A DNA stretch of 36,700 bases from Burkholderiales bacterium (GCA_947372535.1 CANBUA010000008.1:1-36700), one strand, 5' to 3'. Shown: positions 25,091 to 33,147, counted from the first letter of the stretch. Notes: a model not told the origin generated them from the sequence alone. Numbers and translations are program-made.

Positions 25091-25516
25091 ACCTGTCGAT
25101 GACGAGGGCACGGCCGGGTTGTCCAGGGCCATCACCAGCCATTGCGGATCAAACCCTAGCTGCCAGCGGCCTTTGACCTTGAGCATGGGCACGCCGGGAG
25201 AGCCCATGGCCTGGAATTGCGCGCGGCATGCGGCGTCGGTCTCGACGTCGCATTCGCGGTAACTCACATCGTGTTTGTCCAGCCAGCGGCGGGCCGCTTC
25301 GCAGTAGGGACAGGTCGCGGTGGTAAGCATCAGGATGTCATCACCCTGGGCCTTGCCCTTGAGCGCTTGCGTCACGCCATGGTCTTTCCACCAGGACCAG
25401 CCCTGGCTGGCACCCCAGGCCAGCACCACCACCACGATCAGGCTCTTGATGCCGCGGCTCTTGGGCGGTGCATCTGCTGCCTTGGCTTGTGCTTCGCGAA
25501 AATCCGTGGGAGTCAT
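25070..25516 (-). CDS. Membrane-anchored glutaredoxin-family protein
   Basis: A 148-residue protein. Residues 1-24 are hydrophilic with K19, R21 and K24 before one helix (about 25-43, SLIVVVVLAWGASQGWSWW). A glutaredoxin fold follows: TTATCPYCEAARRWLDKHDV has the redox pair C69/C72, the cis-Pro lies in GSPGVPMLKVKG, and two extra cysteines (C89 and C95 by my count) follow in ECDVETDAAC. The positive-inside rule puts the redox domain in the periplasm (inference). ATG 25516 was chosen because the preceding in-frame stretch is unlike any family. It lies 34 bp after the plsY stop on the same strand, so probably a two-gene operon. Confidence 0.8.
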   Translation of the reverse strand: MTPTDFREAQAKAADAPPKSRGIKSLIVVVVLAWGASQGWSWWKDHGVTQALKGKAQGDDILMLTTATCPYCEAARRWLDKHDVSYRECDVETDAACRAQFQAMGSPGVPMLKVKGRWQLGFDPQWLVMALDNPAVPSSSTGSGQAQP

Positions 25517-25550
25517 GTGTGTTTGACCGGCGAAGGGCAGGGAGGTTCCG

Positions 25551-26186
25551 TCAGGCCGCCGGGCCGGATGATTTCTGCCCGAGTTTGCTCTCTTGTCCGG
25601 CCAGCAGCTTCTGGATGTTGGCCGCATGACGCCAGATCAACAGCACACTCATCAAGATCACCCCCATGGCGGCAGGGCCCCATCCGGCCAGCCAGATTTG
25701 CACGGCCGGTGCGGCCAGTGCGGCGGTCAATGCCGCCAGCGAGGAATAACGAAACACCGCCGCCATGACCAGCCAGGTCAGCAGAACAATGCCGCCCATC
25801 GCCGGGTTCAGTGCCAGCAAAGCGCCAGCCGCCGTGGCCACGCCCTTGCCGCCTTCGAACTTGAAGAATACAGGCCACAGATGCCCCAGGAACGCGCCCA
25901 CGGCCACCGCCACCACGGTGACTTCGCCGAAACTCAGTTGGATGGCCAGTGCGACGGGCACATAGGCCTTGAGTGCATCGAACAGCAAGGTCAGCACGGC
26001 GGCAGCCTTGTGGCCCGAGCGCAAGACATTGGTGGCGCCCGGGTTGCCGGACCCATAACTGCGGGGATCGGCCAACCCAAACAGGCGGCTCACGATCACG
26101 GCAAACGAGAGCGAGCCGATCAGGTAGCCCAGCAAAGCGCCAAGGCCGATGGTTGCGAAGGGCGGCAGGGGGGCGTTCAAGTCCAT
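25551..26186 (-). CDS. plsY: Glycerol-3-phosphate acyltransferase PlsY
   Basis: A 211-residue inner-membrane enzyme that transfers the acyl group of acyl-phosphate to glycerol-3-phosphate, the first step of phospholipid synthesis. The three conserved PlsY motifs are visible: GSGNPGATNVLR in the first cytoplasmic loop, GHLWPVFFKFEGGKGVAT in the second, and the C-terminal RHAANIQKLLAGQE. Five hydrophobic helices fit the family. ATG 26186 begins MDLNAPLPPFATIGLGALLGYLIGS; an in-frame start 45 bp further upstream is possible but unlike the family. Followed by the glutaredoxin gene on the same strand. Confidence 0.93.
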   Translation of the reverse strand: MDLNAPLPPFATIGLGALLGYLIGSLSFAVIVSRLFGLADPRSYGSGNPGATNVLRSGHKAAAVLTLLFDALKAYVPVALAIQLSFGEVTVVAVAVGAFLGHLWPVFFKFEGGKGVATAAGALLALNPAMGGIVLLTWLVMAAVFRYSSLAALTAALAAPAVQIWLAGWGPAAMGVILMSVLLIWRHAANIQKLLAGQESKLGQKSSGPAA

Positions 26187-26359
26187 GGTGAGGTCAGCGA
26201 AAGAGGGCGCCAGAGACAAAAAGAGGCGCAAGTGTAGGCCACGTCACTGGACGTAACGTAATGTATTGGCCTCCGGGGCCCGCGCCTGGGGGAAACACCC
26301 GCCTTCGTCGCTCGGCAAGGTCGAAGACAATGGTGTGGTTTGTCCCAAAGGTTTGTTCG

Positions 26360-27070
26360 ATGATCTCGATTGATCGCTCTTCCCGGCGCCCCACCCTGGT
26401 GTTCGTCATTCTGGCTGTGTTGGCTGTGGCAGGTCTGGCGTGGTGGTATCTCGGTCAGTCCACATCCGGTGAAGCTGTTGTGGCGTCTTCAGGGGCATCC
26501 GCGCCTGTGACGGCGGCGCCTGCTCAAGCCATTCAACAAGCCGCACAACCCGACGCCCCGGCCTTGACAGAAAGGGGCCGCCACGATGCGATGGCCGCCT
26601 TGCCCACGGGCGGGCAGGAGTTCGAACGGGTGGCCAATTACCTGCATTTCCAGAAGCTTTTCGAGCGCTTCCAGGCACTCACGCAGGAGTCCCAAGACCA
26701 GCGCTTGCGTCAGGCCGCAGCCCAGCAACTCTATGACATGTTGCCCGAGCGGGTGCAGCGCTCCGAGCTGACCTTGCCAGAAGGCGCTTTGCTGTGTGGC
26801 GTGTTCCTCGAAGAGATGGAACCCAATGAGGGGCAGCGCACTCAGAAAGCCATCGCCTGTGGCCAGGACCTGGAGCGCCTGGCGCCCAAGATCGAGACCG
26901 AGCAGCAGATTCTGATGATGCAGTGTCAGCAGGAATACCGCCGCCGCGAAGCCACACTGGTGTCGGAGTACCAGGCGCAATCGCAGCCTGAGCGCAACCC
27001 GACCAAGCTGGAAAAAGACCTGGAGCAGGCCAAGCACGCGGTCTTCGACAGCCCGACCTGCGGTCTGTGA
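26360..27070 (+). CDS. Membrane-anchored four-cysteine protein of unknown function, paralog A
   Basis: I do not recognise the family. 236 residues: a short basic N-terminus (MISIDRSSRR), one helix (about 12-31), an Ala/Pro/Ser linker to about residue 75, then a charged, helix-rich region with many Glu and Gln. Four cysteines lie at 146, 167, 189 and 234. The block FERVANYLHFQKLFERFQALTQ-ESQD recurs in the next gene. Topology suggests a periplasmic domain where the cysteines could form two disulfides (inference). ATG 26360 is chosen because it starts just before the helix and because the paralog also begins MIS; an open frame extends back to 26261. The single helix plus helical body recalls lipase chaperones, but the Lif motif RxxFDYxLS is absent. 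Confidence 0.6.
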   Translation: MISIDRSSRRPTLVFVILAVLAVAGLAWWYLGQSTSGEAVVASSGASAPVTAAPAQAIQQAAQPDAPALTERGRHDAMAALPTGGQEFERVANYLHFQKLFERFQALTQESQDQRLRQAAAQQLYDMLPERVQRSELTLPEGALLCGVFLEEMEPNEGQRTQKAIACGQDLERLAPKIETEQQILMMQCQQEYRRREATLVSEYQAQSQPERNPTKLEKDLEQAKHAVFDSPTCGL

Positions 27071-27140
27071 ACGGTCGCTGCTGTTACTGCCGTTCTCCCT
27101 GTTCACGGCCCTTGCCCGGCCTCTTCGAATTCACTGATTG

Positions 27141-27911
27141 ATGATCTCCTACAACAATTCGACATCACGCACCAAAGTCATCGGCCTGGGCCTGGCTGCA
27201 TCGGCCGTGCTGGTGGCCGCCGTCTGGTGGTTCCAGCACGATGCTGCCAAGGCCGAAGCCCCGATGCCTGTGGCCGGCGCATCCAGCGCCTCGTCAGTGG
27301 ATGTCGCGCACGACGCCCAACTCAAACGCTCGGCCGATGCCTTGTTCAAGTCGCCTGAAGTGCTGGCAGACGGGCGACCTGCCGACTTCGAGCCCGAAGA
27401 GTGGAAGTCCCTCAAGGACGCCATTTCCAAGAACCCCAACGCCGCAGCAGAACTCAAGCGCGTGGCTGACTATTTGCGCTTTCAGCGCGGCTTCGAGCGC
27501 TGGCAGAGCCTGCAAGAGTCGCAGGACGCCAAAGGTCGCAATGAACTGGGTCAAAAGCTGATCGCAGCCTTGCCGGAGCGGCTGGCCAATTCCGAGGTCA
27601 CGATGTCGGAAGCCTTGATGATTTGCGCCGCCCTGGTCAACGACATCGACCCATCTGAACAAGCGCGTCAGCAGCAACTGGAGCAGTGCAATGTGCGCTT
27701 GCAGCAGTCGGCGCCCAAGGTCGAAGGCGAAGAACAGGAGCGCGAAGCCTCCTGCCTGGCCCAGTGGGAGCGTCAGAAGTCGATGATCACGGGCGAGCAC
27801 TTCGCCAAGCCGCCCGCCCAGCGTGAGCGCGATCAAAAGCAGTTCGAAGCCCAGCTCGAAAAGGCGCGGGTCGAGATCTACGGCTCGCCGGACTGCGCGC
27901 CAAAGAAGTGA
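27141..27911 (+). CDS. Membrane-anchored four-cysteine protein of unknown function, paralog B
   Basis: 256 residues, homologous along its length to the preceding gene. It has the same MIS start, one helix (about 12-31), an Ala/Ser/Pro linker and a Glu/Gln-rich helical domain. Shared blocks include RVADYLRFQRGFERWQSLQ-ESQD, ALPERLANSEVTMSEALMICAAL, the APK.E.E segment, and the end YGSPDC. Its cysteines at 162, 183, 205 and 252 have spacings 21, 22 and 47, against 21, 22 and 45 in paralog A. It starts 70 bp after paralog A, consistent with tandem duplication and an operon. An in-frame TTG directly before the ATG is a less likely start. No function can be assigned. Confidence 0.62.
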   Translation: MISYNNSTSRTKVIGLGLAASAVLVAAVWWFQHDAAKAEAPMPVAGASSASSVDVAHDAQLKRSADALFKSPEVLADGRPADFEPEEWKSLKDAISKNPNAAAELKRVADYLRFQRGFERWQSLQESQDAKGRNELGQKLIAALPERLANSEVTMSEALMICAALVNDIDPSEQARQQQLEQCNVRLQQSAPKVEGEEQEREASCLAQWERQKSMITGEHFAKPPAQRERDQKQFEAQLEKARVEIYGSPDCAPKK

Positions 27912-27958
27912 TGGCCTTCTCGCCGATCGGCGTGAGGGGTCGATAGAATCGCCTTCTC

Positions 27959-29077
27959 ATGCCCTTGATACCTGATTCGATCCCCGCTGCTCCGCCTCCT
28001 CAGGGGGGTTGGCCCCGCTGGCTGGCCCCGGCGGCGGTTGTCGTCCTCATGGGGCTGCTGGTTTGGGCCCATGCCGTTGTGCTGGCGCCTTTCGTATTGA
28101 GCCTGACCCTGGCTTATGTGCTGCAGCCGGCTGTGCAGTGGATGGCCAATCGCAATGTGCCTCGGCCGGTTGGGGCGGGTCTGAGCCTGATGGCCGTCTC
28201 GGCGCTGGCCTTGCTGCTGGTGACGCTGCTCGTGCCCATCGTAGTGGACTTGGCGCCCAAGCTTCAAACCCAGTTGCCCGACTTGGCGGTCAAGCTCTGG
28301 CATGAACTGGTTCCGCGCCTGAACAAGCTGGGTGTCAAGGTGCCGGCCGAGCTCACCGACCTCAAGCCCATGCTGATGAAACTGTTCAACACCCATGGCG
28401 ATCAGTGGATGCAGACCGTGCTGAACTCTGTGCGGGTCGGCGGCAGCTGGGCGCTCACTGTCCTGGGCCTGACCGTCCTGGTGCCGGTGCTGGCCTTCTA
28501 TTGGCTGCTCGACTGGTCACGGTTGGTGCGCGGCGCCAAGGCCATGGTGCCGCAACGCTGGCATGCGACGGTGGCGCCGCTGCTCAACGAGTCCGACGTG
28601 GTGCTGGGCCAATACCTCCGTGGTCAGTTGGCCGTGATGCTGAGCCTGGCCGTTTTCTACAGCGTGGGGCTGATGCTCTTCGGCTTCCAGCTGGCCTTGC
28701 CGATCGGCGTGTTCACTGGGCTGGCCGTGTTCATTCCCTACCTGGGTTTCGGGCTGGGCCTCTTGCTGGCCTTGTTGTCGGCGGCGCTCCAGTTCTCGGC
28801 TGATCCGTCCGCCTCCTTGCTGCCCTTGGTGGCGGTCACAGTGGTGTACGGCCTGGGCCAGATGGTCGAGAGCTTCATCCTCACACCGCGTCTGGTCGGT
28901 GGCCGAATCGGCCTGCACCCGGCCGGCGTCATCCTGGCCCTGATGCTGTTTGGCAGTTGGCTCGGTTTTGCCGGTGTGTTAATTGCGCTGCCGGTCAGCG
29001 CCCTGGCCATGGTGCTGATCAGGCATGCCGTGGCCAAGTACAAATCCAGCGATTTCTACCTTCGGGGCAGCGCATGA
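27959..29077 (+). CDS. AI-2E family transporter / PerM-type permease
   Basis: A 372-residue inner-membrane protein of the AI-2E (PF01594) family. Helices lie at about 20-60, a soluble middle region follows (about 85-155, containing LAPKLQTQLPDLAVKLWHELV), and six or so helices lie from about 160 to 360. Family sequences visible include FYWLLDWSRLV, VLGQYLRGQL, the helix LPIGVFTGLAVFIPYLGFGLG and VESFILTPRLVGGRIGLHP. Members export small molecules, act as Na+/H+ antiporters or have unknown roles, so the autoinducer name should not be taken literally. Its stop overlaps the hda start (ATGA), and it heads a tightly coupled five-gene run. Confidence 0.88.
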   Translation: MPLIPDSIPAAPPPQGGWPRWLAPAAVVVLMGLLVWAHAVVLAPFVLSLTLAYVLQPAVQWMANRNVPRPVGAGLSLMAVSALALLLVTLLVPIVVDLAPKLQTQLPDLAVKLWHELVPRLNKLGVKVPAELTDLKPMLMKLFNTHGDQWMQTVLNSVRVGGSWALTVLGLTVLVPVLAFYWLLDWSRLVRGAKAMVPQRWHATVAPLLNESDVVLGQYLRGQLAVMLSLAVFYSVGLMLFGFQLALPIGVFTGLAVFIPYLGFGLGLLLALLSAALQFSADPSASLLPLVAVTVVYGLGQMVESFILTPRLVGGRIGLHPAGVILALMLFGSWLGFAGVLIALPVSALAMVLIRHAVAKYKSSDFYLRGSA

Positions 29078-29853
29078 GCGATCCGGCAGTAATGCCAGTT
29101 CTGCTGCCCGATCTGCTTGGCGGCATCTTCCCCCAGCGGTCGGCCGGCATGCGGCAATTGCCGCTGGACCTGGGCCGCACGCAGGCCCACAGCCTGGCCG
29201 ATTTCGCCGAGGGCCACAACCAGGCCGCCTTGGCGTGGCTGCGTGCCTGGCCGCAGGGCGCCCCAGCTGGCATGCCAGCCTACCTGTGGGGCCCAAGCGG
29301 CAGTGGCAAAACCCACTTGTTGCATGGTCTGGCTGCACGCGCCATGGCGCAAGGCTGGCACGTGATGTGGCTGGGTCGCCGCGGCTTCCAGAACTGGGAC
29401 GCCGCAGCGCCCGACGCGCCCAGTCTCGTGCTGCTGGATGATTGCCAGGATTTTGACGAGCAACAGCAGCACTGGGCCTTCAACCTCTTCATCGAAAACG
29501 CCACCGTCAATGCGGGGGCGTCCTCGCCAGCCATGGCCATCGTGGCCGCCGGACAACTGCCACCTGTGGACCTCACCGTGCGCGAGGATCTGCGCAGCCG
29601 CCTGGGCTGGGGCTTGGTGTTTGCCATCGAGCCGCTGGACGAGCAGGGGGTCTGCACCGCTTTGCTGCATGAATGCCAGCGCCGAGGCGTGCGCGTGGCC
29701 GAAGGCGTGGTGCCCTACCTGCTCACCCATTTCAGCCGAGACCTCGGCTTCCTCATGAGCCTGATCGACAGGCTGGACCGGTATGCGCTGGCCGAACAGC
29801 GGGCCCTCACGGTGCCCCTGCTCAAACAAATGCTGGCGCAGGAGAACGCATGA
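29074..29853 (+). CDS. hda: DnaA regulatory inactivator Hda
   Basis: A 259-residue AAA+ protein that, bound to the DNA polymerase sliding clamp, stimulates ATP hydrolysis by DnaA after initiation. An internal clamp-binding hexapeptide QLPLDL is at residues 28-33. Walker A GPSGSGKT is at 73-80, Walker B LVLLDDCQ about 118-125, and the arginine-finger/box VII region is REDLRSRLGWGLVF. No DnaA-like DNA-binding domain IV is present, which separates it from DnaA. ATG 29074 overlaps the perM stop by four bases (ATGA). Later in-frame ATGs exist but only ATG 29074 gives the overlap seen throughout this operon. Confidence 0.9.
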   Translation: MSDPAVMPVLLPDLLGGIFPQRSAGMRQLPLDLGRTQAHSLADFAEGHNQAALAWLRAWPQGAPAGMPAYLWGPSGSGKTHLLHGLAARAMAQGWHVMWLGRRGFQNWDAAAPDAPSLVLLDDCQDFDEQQQHWAFNLFIENATVNAGASSPAMAIVAAGQLPPVDLTVREDLRSRLGWGLVFAIEPLDEQGVCTALLHECQRRGVRVAEGVVPYLLTHFSRDLGFLMSLIDRLDRYALAEQRALTVPLLKQMLAQENA

Positions 29854-30518
29854 ACCTTTGCCTGTTTGACCTGGACCACACCCTGCTGCCGCTCGACTCG
29901 GACCACGAGTTTGGCGAGTTCCTCATCCGCGTGGGCCTGGCCGATGCCGGGAGTTACCGCGCTCGCAACGACGCCTTCTACCAGCAGTATTGCGACGGCA
30001 CCCTGGTGCTTGACGACTACATCGAGTTCACCACGAGCATCTGGCGCACCTTGCCACCAAGTGAGCAACAGGCCTTGCAGCAGCGCTTCATGGAGGATGT
30101 GATCCTGCCCGCCATCCATCCGCAGGCCCGCCAACTGGTGGAAGATCACCGCGACCGGGGTGACCTGCTGGCCATCGTGACGGCCACCAACGAGTTCGTC
30201 ACCGAACCCATTGCGCGTGCCTTCAACGTCGATCACCTCATCGCTGTGAGGCTGGAACGCGACGACCAAGGCGGCGTGGTCGGGCGGATCGAGGGCATTC
30301 CGTCCTTCAGAGAGGGCAAAATTGCGCGAGTCGAACAATGGTTGGCGCAACGTGGCCAAACGCTGTCAGACTTCGACCGGGTCAGCTTCTACAGCGACTC
30401 GACCAACGACCTGCCCCTGCTGGAGCAGGCCACCGACCCTGTGGCCACCAACCCTGGCCCGGCGTTGCAAGCCCTGGCCCAGGCCCGTGGCTGGCGCCTG
30501 TTGTACCTGTTTCCATGA
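29850..30518 (+). CDS. HAD-IB family phosphatase (SerB/CicA-like)
   Basis: A 222-residue hydrolase of the haloacid dehalogenase superfamily, subfamily IB. Motif I FDLDHTLLP gives the nucleophile D7 and D9; motif II is IVTATNEF; the motif III lysine lies in SFREGKIARVEQW; motif IV is YSDSTNDLPLLE. The helical cap lies between about residues 25 and 105. Substrate is unknown: phosphoserine-like or lipid phosphates are both seen in this subfamily. It overlaps hda and pcnB by four bases each (ATGA). The same hda-HAD-pcnB-folK order is common in Burkholderiales. Confidence 0.87.
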   Translation: MNLCLFDLDHTLLPLDSDHEFGEFLIRVGLADAGSYRARNDAFYQQYCDGTLVLDDYIEFTTSIWRTLPPSEQQALQQRFMEDVILPAIHPQARQLVEDHRDRGDLLAIVTATNEFVTEPIARAFNVDHLIAVRLERDDQGGVVGRIEGIPSFREGKIARVEQWLAQRGQTLSDFDRVSFYSDSTNDLPLLEQATDPVATNPGPALQALAQARGWRLLYLFP

Positions 30519-32044
30519 TCAAAAGCCTCATTCACAAGATTCTGGGCAAGCCCGCCAGCCGTTCGCGCGCCAAAGCGGCGTCGCCACTGGGCAAGCGCGT
30601 GGAGGTGCCGCAAAGCGAGCACGGCATCGACCCGTCCTTGCTGGATGACCGCGCGACCAAGGTCGTGCAGACCCTGCAGGACGCCGGTTATGAGGCCTAC
30701 ATCGTCGGCGGTGCCGTGCGTGACCTGATCCTGGGCATGCGCCCCAAGGATTTCGACGTGGCCACCAATGCCACACCCGAGCAGGTCAAGGGCTTGTTCC
30801 GCCGCGCCTTCATCATCGGGCGACGCTTTCGCATCGTCCACGTCGTGTACGGCCGAGGCCGCGAGCACGAGGTGATCGAAGTCTCCACTTTCCGCGCCCA
30901 CCTGGCCGCCGATGCGGCCGAGCAGGTGACCGGCAACGAAAAGACCTCGCGCCGCGAGCTGGCCGACAAGACCCATGTGGTCGATGCGAGCGGCCGCGTG
31001 CTGCGCGACAACGTCTGGGGCCCGCAAGACCAGGATGCCGCCCGCCGCGATTTCACCGTCAATGCGATGTACTACGACCCGCGTTCTCAGATCGTGGTCG
31101 ACTACCACGGTGGCATCAAGGACGCCAAGAAGCGCGTCATGCGCATGATCGGTGTGCCGGATCTGCGCTACCGCGAAGACCCGGTGCGCATCATTCGAGT
31201 GGTTCGTTTTGCCGCCAAGCTGGATTTTGAAATCGAACCCAAGACCCGTGCACCCTTGCGCGAGCTCTCCGCGCTGCTGGCCGATGTGCCCCAGTCGCGT
31301 CTGTTCGACGAGATGATCAAGCTGCTGCAGACCGGGCATGCGCGCGCCTCCCTGGCTCAGCTCAAAAAGCTCGGGCTCGAGCGGGGCATGTTCCCCATCC
31401 TGGACGCCGTGTTCGATCCAGCTCGGACAAGTTCGCCTCAGCGCGAACAGTTCATCGACCTGGCCCTGGCCGACACCGACCGCCGCGTCAACGAAGGTAA
31501 ATCGGTGGCGCCCAGCTTCCTGCTGGCCTGCCTGCTCTGGCACGACGTGTTGGACCAATGGAAGCGCAACATGGATGCAGGCGAGCCCGCATTCCCGGCG
31601 CTTCAGCAGGCCACCGATGCCGTGTTCGATGCCCGCGTGGGCGACATCTCCGGGCGCGGCAAGCTGGCCGCCGACATGCGCGAGATCTGGACCATGCAGC
31701 CGCGCTTCGAACGCCGAACAGGCAATGCGCCTTTGAGCCTGGTCGAGCAGCCCCGTTTCCGCGCAGGTTTCGATTTTCTGCGCTTGCGTGGCCAAGTCCA
31801 GGAAATCGACCCGACGCTGTCGCAGTGGTGGGAGACCTTCTCCCTGGCCGATCTGGACGAACGCCGCGACCTCATCGAAGTCGCCCGCCAGGAAGATGTT
31901 GGCAAACGGCATTCGCGTACCAGTCAAGGCGATTTTGGCCCATCCGGCGCTTCACCATCGCCATCAGCTGGCCCAGCGGCCAAAAAGCGCCGCCGTCGCC
32001 GCAAGCCCGCCGGCGCCAGTGCGTCGGCCGGAGGCGCTGATTGA
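30515..32044 (+). CDS. pcnB: Poly(A) polymerase I
   Basis: A 509-residue class II nucleotidyltransferase that adds 3' poly(A) tails to RNA and so promotes decay. Near the N-terminus are IVGGAVRDLILG (residues 63-74) and the catalytic RPKDFDVATNATPE with D79 and D81. RRDFTVNAMYYDP and REDPVRIIRVVRFAAKL mark the head and neck domains. A strongly basic C-terminus (KKRRRRRKP) is typical of PcnB rather than CCA-adding enzyme, as are the KSLIHKILGK N-terminus and a length above 450. The start ATG 30515 overlaps the preceding stop (ATGA), and the stop overlaps the folK start. Confidence 0.92.
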   Translation: MIKSLIHKILGKPASRSRAKAASPLGKRVEVPQSEHGIDPSLLDDRATKVVQTLQDAGYEAYIVGGAVRDLILGMRPKDFDVATNATPEQVKGLFRRAFIIGRRFRIVHVVYGRGREHEVIEVSTFRAHLAADAAEQVTGNEKTSRRELADKTHVVDASGRVLRDNVWGPQDQDAARRDFTVNAMYYDPRSQIVVDYHGGIKDAKKRVMRMIGVPDLRYREDPVRIIRVVRFAAKLDFEIEPKTRAPLRELSALLADVPQSRLFDEMIKLLQTGHARASLAQLKKLGLERGMFPILDAVFDPARTSSPQREQFIDLALADTDRRVNEGKSVAPSFLLACLLWHDVLDQWKRNMDAGEPAFPALQQATDAVFDARVGDISGRGKLAADMREIWTMQPRFERRTGNAPLSLVEQPRFRAGFDFLRLRGQVQEIDPTLSQWWETFSLADLDERRDLIEVARQEDVGKRHSRTSQGDFGPSGASPSPSAGPAAKKRRRRRKPAGASASAGGAD

Positions 32045-32538
32045 CCCTGCCGAGTTTTCGCGCGGCCATCGGTTTCGGCGCCAACCTGGGGCCGGCCCGG
32101 CAAGCACTTGAAGCGGCGATCCATGACATGGGGCGCCTGCCCTGGACGATGGTCGAGGCGGTCTCGTCCTTCTACCGCAGCAGGCCTGTGGACGCTGAAG
32201 GCCCTGACTACCTCAATGGCATCGTGCTGCTGCAAACCACGCTGGGGCCGCTTGAGCTGCTCCATGCGCTGCAGCAGCTGGAGTTGGCCCACGGACGGGA
32301 GCGCCCCTACCGTCACGCACCCCGCACCCTGGACCTCGACGTGCTCTGGTACGAAGACCTCGTGCGTCAAACGCCTGAGTTGACCTTGCCGCACCCTCGC
32401 TGGCATGAGCGAGCCTTCGTGCTCGAACCTTTGGCAGAGGTGCTGACGCGGCTGCCCGGCTGGGGATGGCCCTTGCCCGATGCCGGGATTCGGGCTTCAC
32501 TGGCGCAGCAGCAGGGCATCGAGCGCATCATGGATTGA
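32041..32538 (+). CDS. folK: 2-amino-4-hydroxy-6-hydroxymethyldihydropteridine pyrophosphokinase
   Basis: Folate-pathway enzyme that transfers pyrophosphate from ATP to 6-hydroxymethyl-dihydropterin; 165 residues. Family motifs are AIGFGANLGPARQALEAAI, SSFYRSRPVD, DYLNGIVLLQTTLGPLELL, APRTLDLDVLWYED (metal-binding Asp pair) and LPHPRWHERAFVLEPLAE. The start is a TTG at 32041 that forms a TTGA overlap with the pcnB stop; no ATG or GTG in frame precedes the conserved N-terminus, so TTG initiation with translational coupling is the best reading. pcnB-folK is a recurrent pair in proteobacteria. Confidence 0.92.
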   Translation: MTLPSFRAAIGFGANLGPARQALEAAIHDMGRLPWTMVEAVSSFYRSRPVDAEGPDYLNGIVLLQTTLGPLELLHALQQLELAHGRERPYRHAPRTLDLDVLWYEDLVRQTPELTLPHPRWHERAFVLEPLAEVLTRLPGWGWPLPDAGIRASLAQQQGIERIMD

Positions 32539-32555
32539 CGCTTGGCAAGATAGTT

Positions 32556-32584
32556 TTGAATATCCCGCGAAAGCGGGTTATAAT
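32556..32584 (+). promoter_or_regulatory. Strong sigma-70 promoter of the rpsU transcript, with a hairpin in the spacer
   Basis: TTGAAT (32556-32561) and a perfect TATAAT (32579-32584) are 17 bp apart. The spacer contains CCCGC-GAAA-GCGGG (32564-32577), which as RNA would be a GAAA-tetraloop hairpin just after folK and could act as a weak terminator for the upstream operon. Predicted start near 32591. Confidence 0.75.
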
Positions 32585-32590
32585 GCTGGG

Positions 32591-32856
32591 CTTTGTTGGT
32601 GGGGCTGAACTGCGTGTTTGCAAAGAAAGTCCATTTGACAAGCTGATCGAGATCGAGCTGTGCACACCCTGGTCATCTGGGGCACGAGTTTTCCTCTGCG
32701 GAAACCGGAAGAAGTGGCGGAAGCGCAGGTGTTGAGTCTTTTCGAGGATTTCAAGACCTCCGTGCCTGTTGGGTTCTGTGCGGCAAGTTCTGGGTCGGCA
32801 AGGCAAGTGGCCATGCGGCAGCCCTTTTGAATGCATTCATCTGAAAGAGATAAGTA
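32591..32856 (+). promoter_or_regulatory. Long structured rpsU leader (about 265 nt)
   Basis: No gene fits this stretch. Possible local stems include TTTCC-TCTGC-GGAAA (about 32690-32704), a GTCTT/AAGAC stem (about 32736-32757), and a long-range pair GGGCTG (near 32602) with CAGCCC (near 32819), the latter followed by TTTT. TGAATGCATTCA at 32828-32839 is a perfect 12-bp palindrome 17 bp before the rpsU start. Length and structure suggest cis control of S21 synthesis (inference). Confidence 0.45.
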
Positions 32857-33069
32857 ATGACGACCATCCGTGTCAAAGAGAACGAACCGTTTGACGTTGC
32901 ACTGCGCCGCTTCAAGCGCACCATTGAAAAGCTCGGCTTGCTGACGGACTTGCGCGCCCGCGAGTTCTACGAAAAGCCCACCGCTGAGCGCAAGCGCAAG
33001 AAGGCTGCGGCCGTCAAGCGTCACTACAAGCGCGTGCGCAGCATGCAGCTGCCCAAGAAGCTGTACTGA
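32857..33069 (+). CDS. rpsU: 30S ribosomal protein bS21
   Basis: A 70-residue, strongly basic small-subunit protein located near the 3' end of 16S rRNA. The sequence follows the family throughout: [20 protein letters not shown], then the [22 protein letters not shown] core, ending QLPKKLY. The ribosome binding site (GAGAT) is weak, as is common for genes under translational control. A long leader precedes it and a strong hairpin follows. In betaproteobacteria it is usually followed by a YqeY-domain gene and often dnaG and rpoD; here only the YqeY gene follows. Confidence 0.97.
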
Positions 33070-33147
33070 TCTTTTCAGGCAGTCTGGCCCCTCCCGTTGC
33101 ACTGACCAAGGTCAGCAGCCAGGGCCGGCCAGGCAGCACACAGCACC

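Noticed and set aside
30515..32044. CCA-adding enzyme instead of poly(A) polymerase
   Set aside because: The basic C-terminal tail, N-terminal KSLIHKILGK, length of 509 residues and linkage to folK fit PcnB.
32583..32735. Possible 50-codon reading frame in the rpsU leader
   Set aside because: Its ATG lies inside the -10 element, so it would not be on the transcript from that promoter; no ribosome binding site and no family resemblance.
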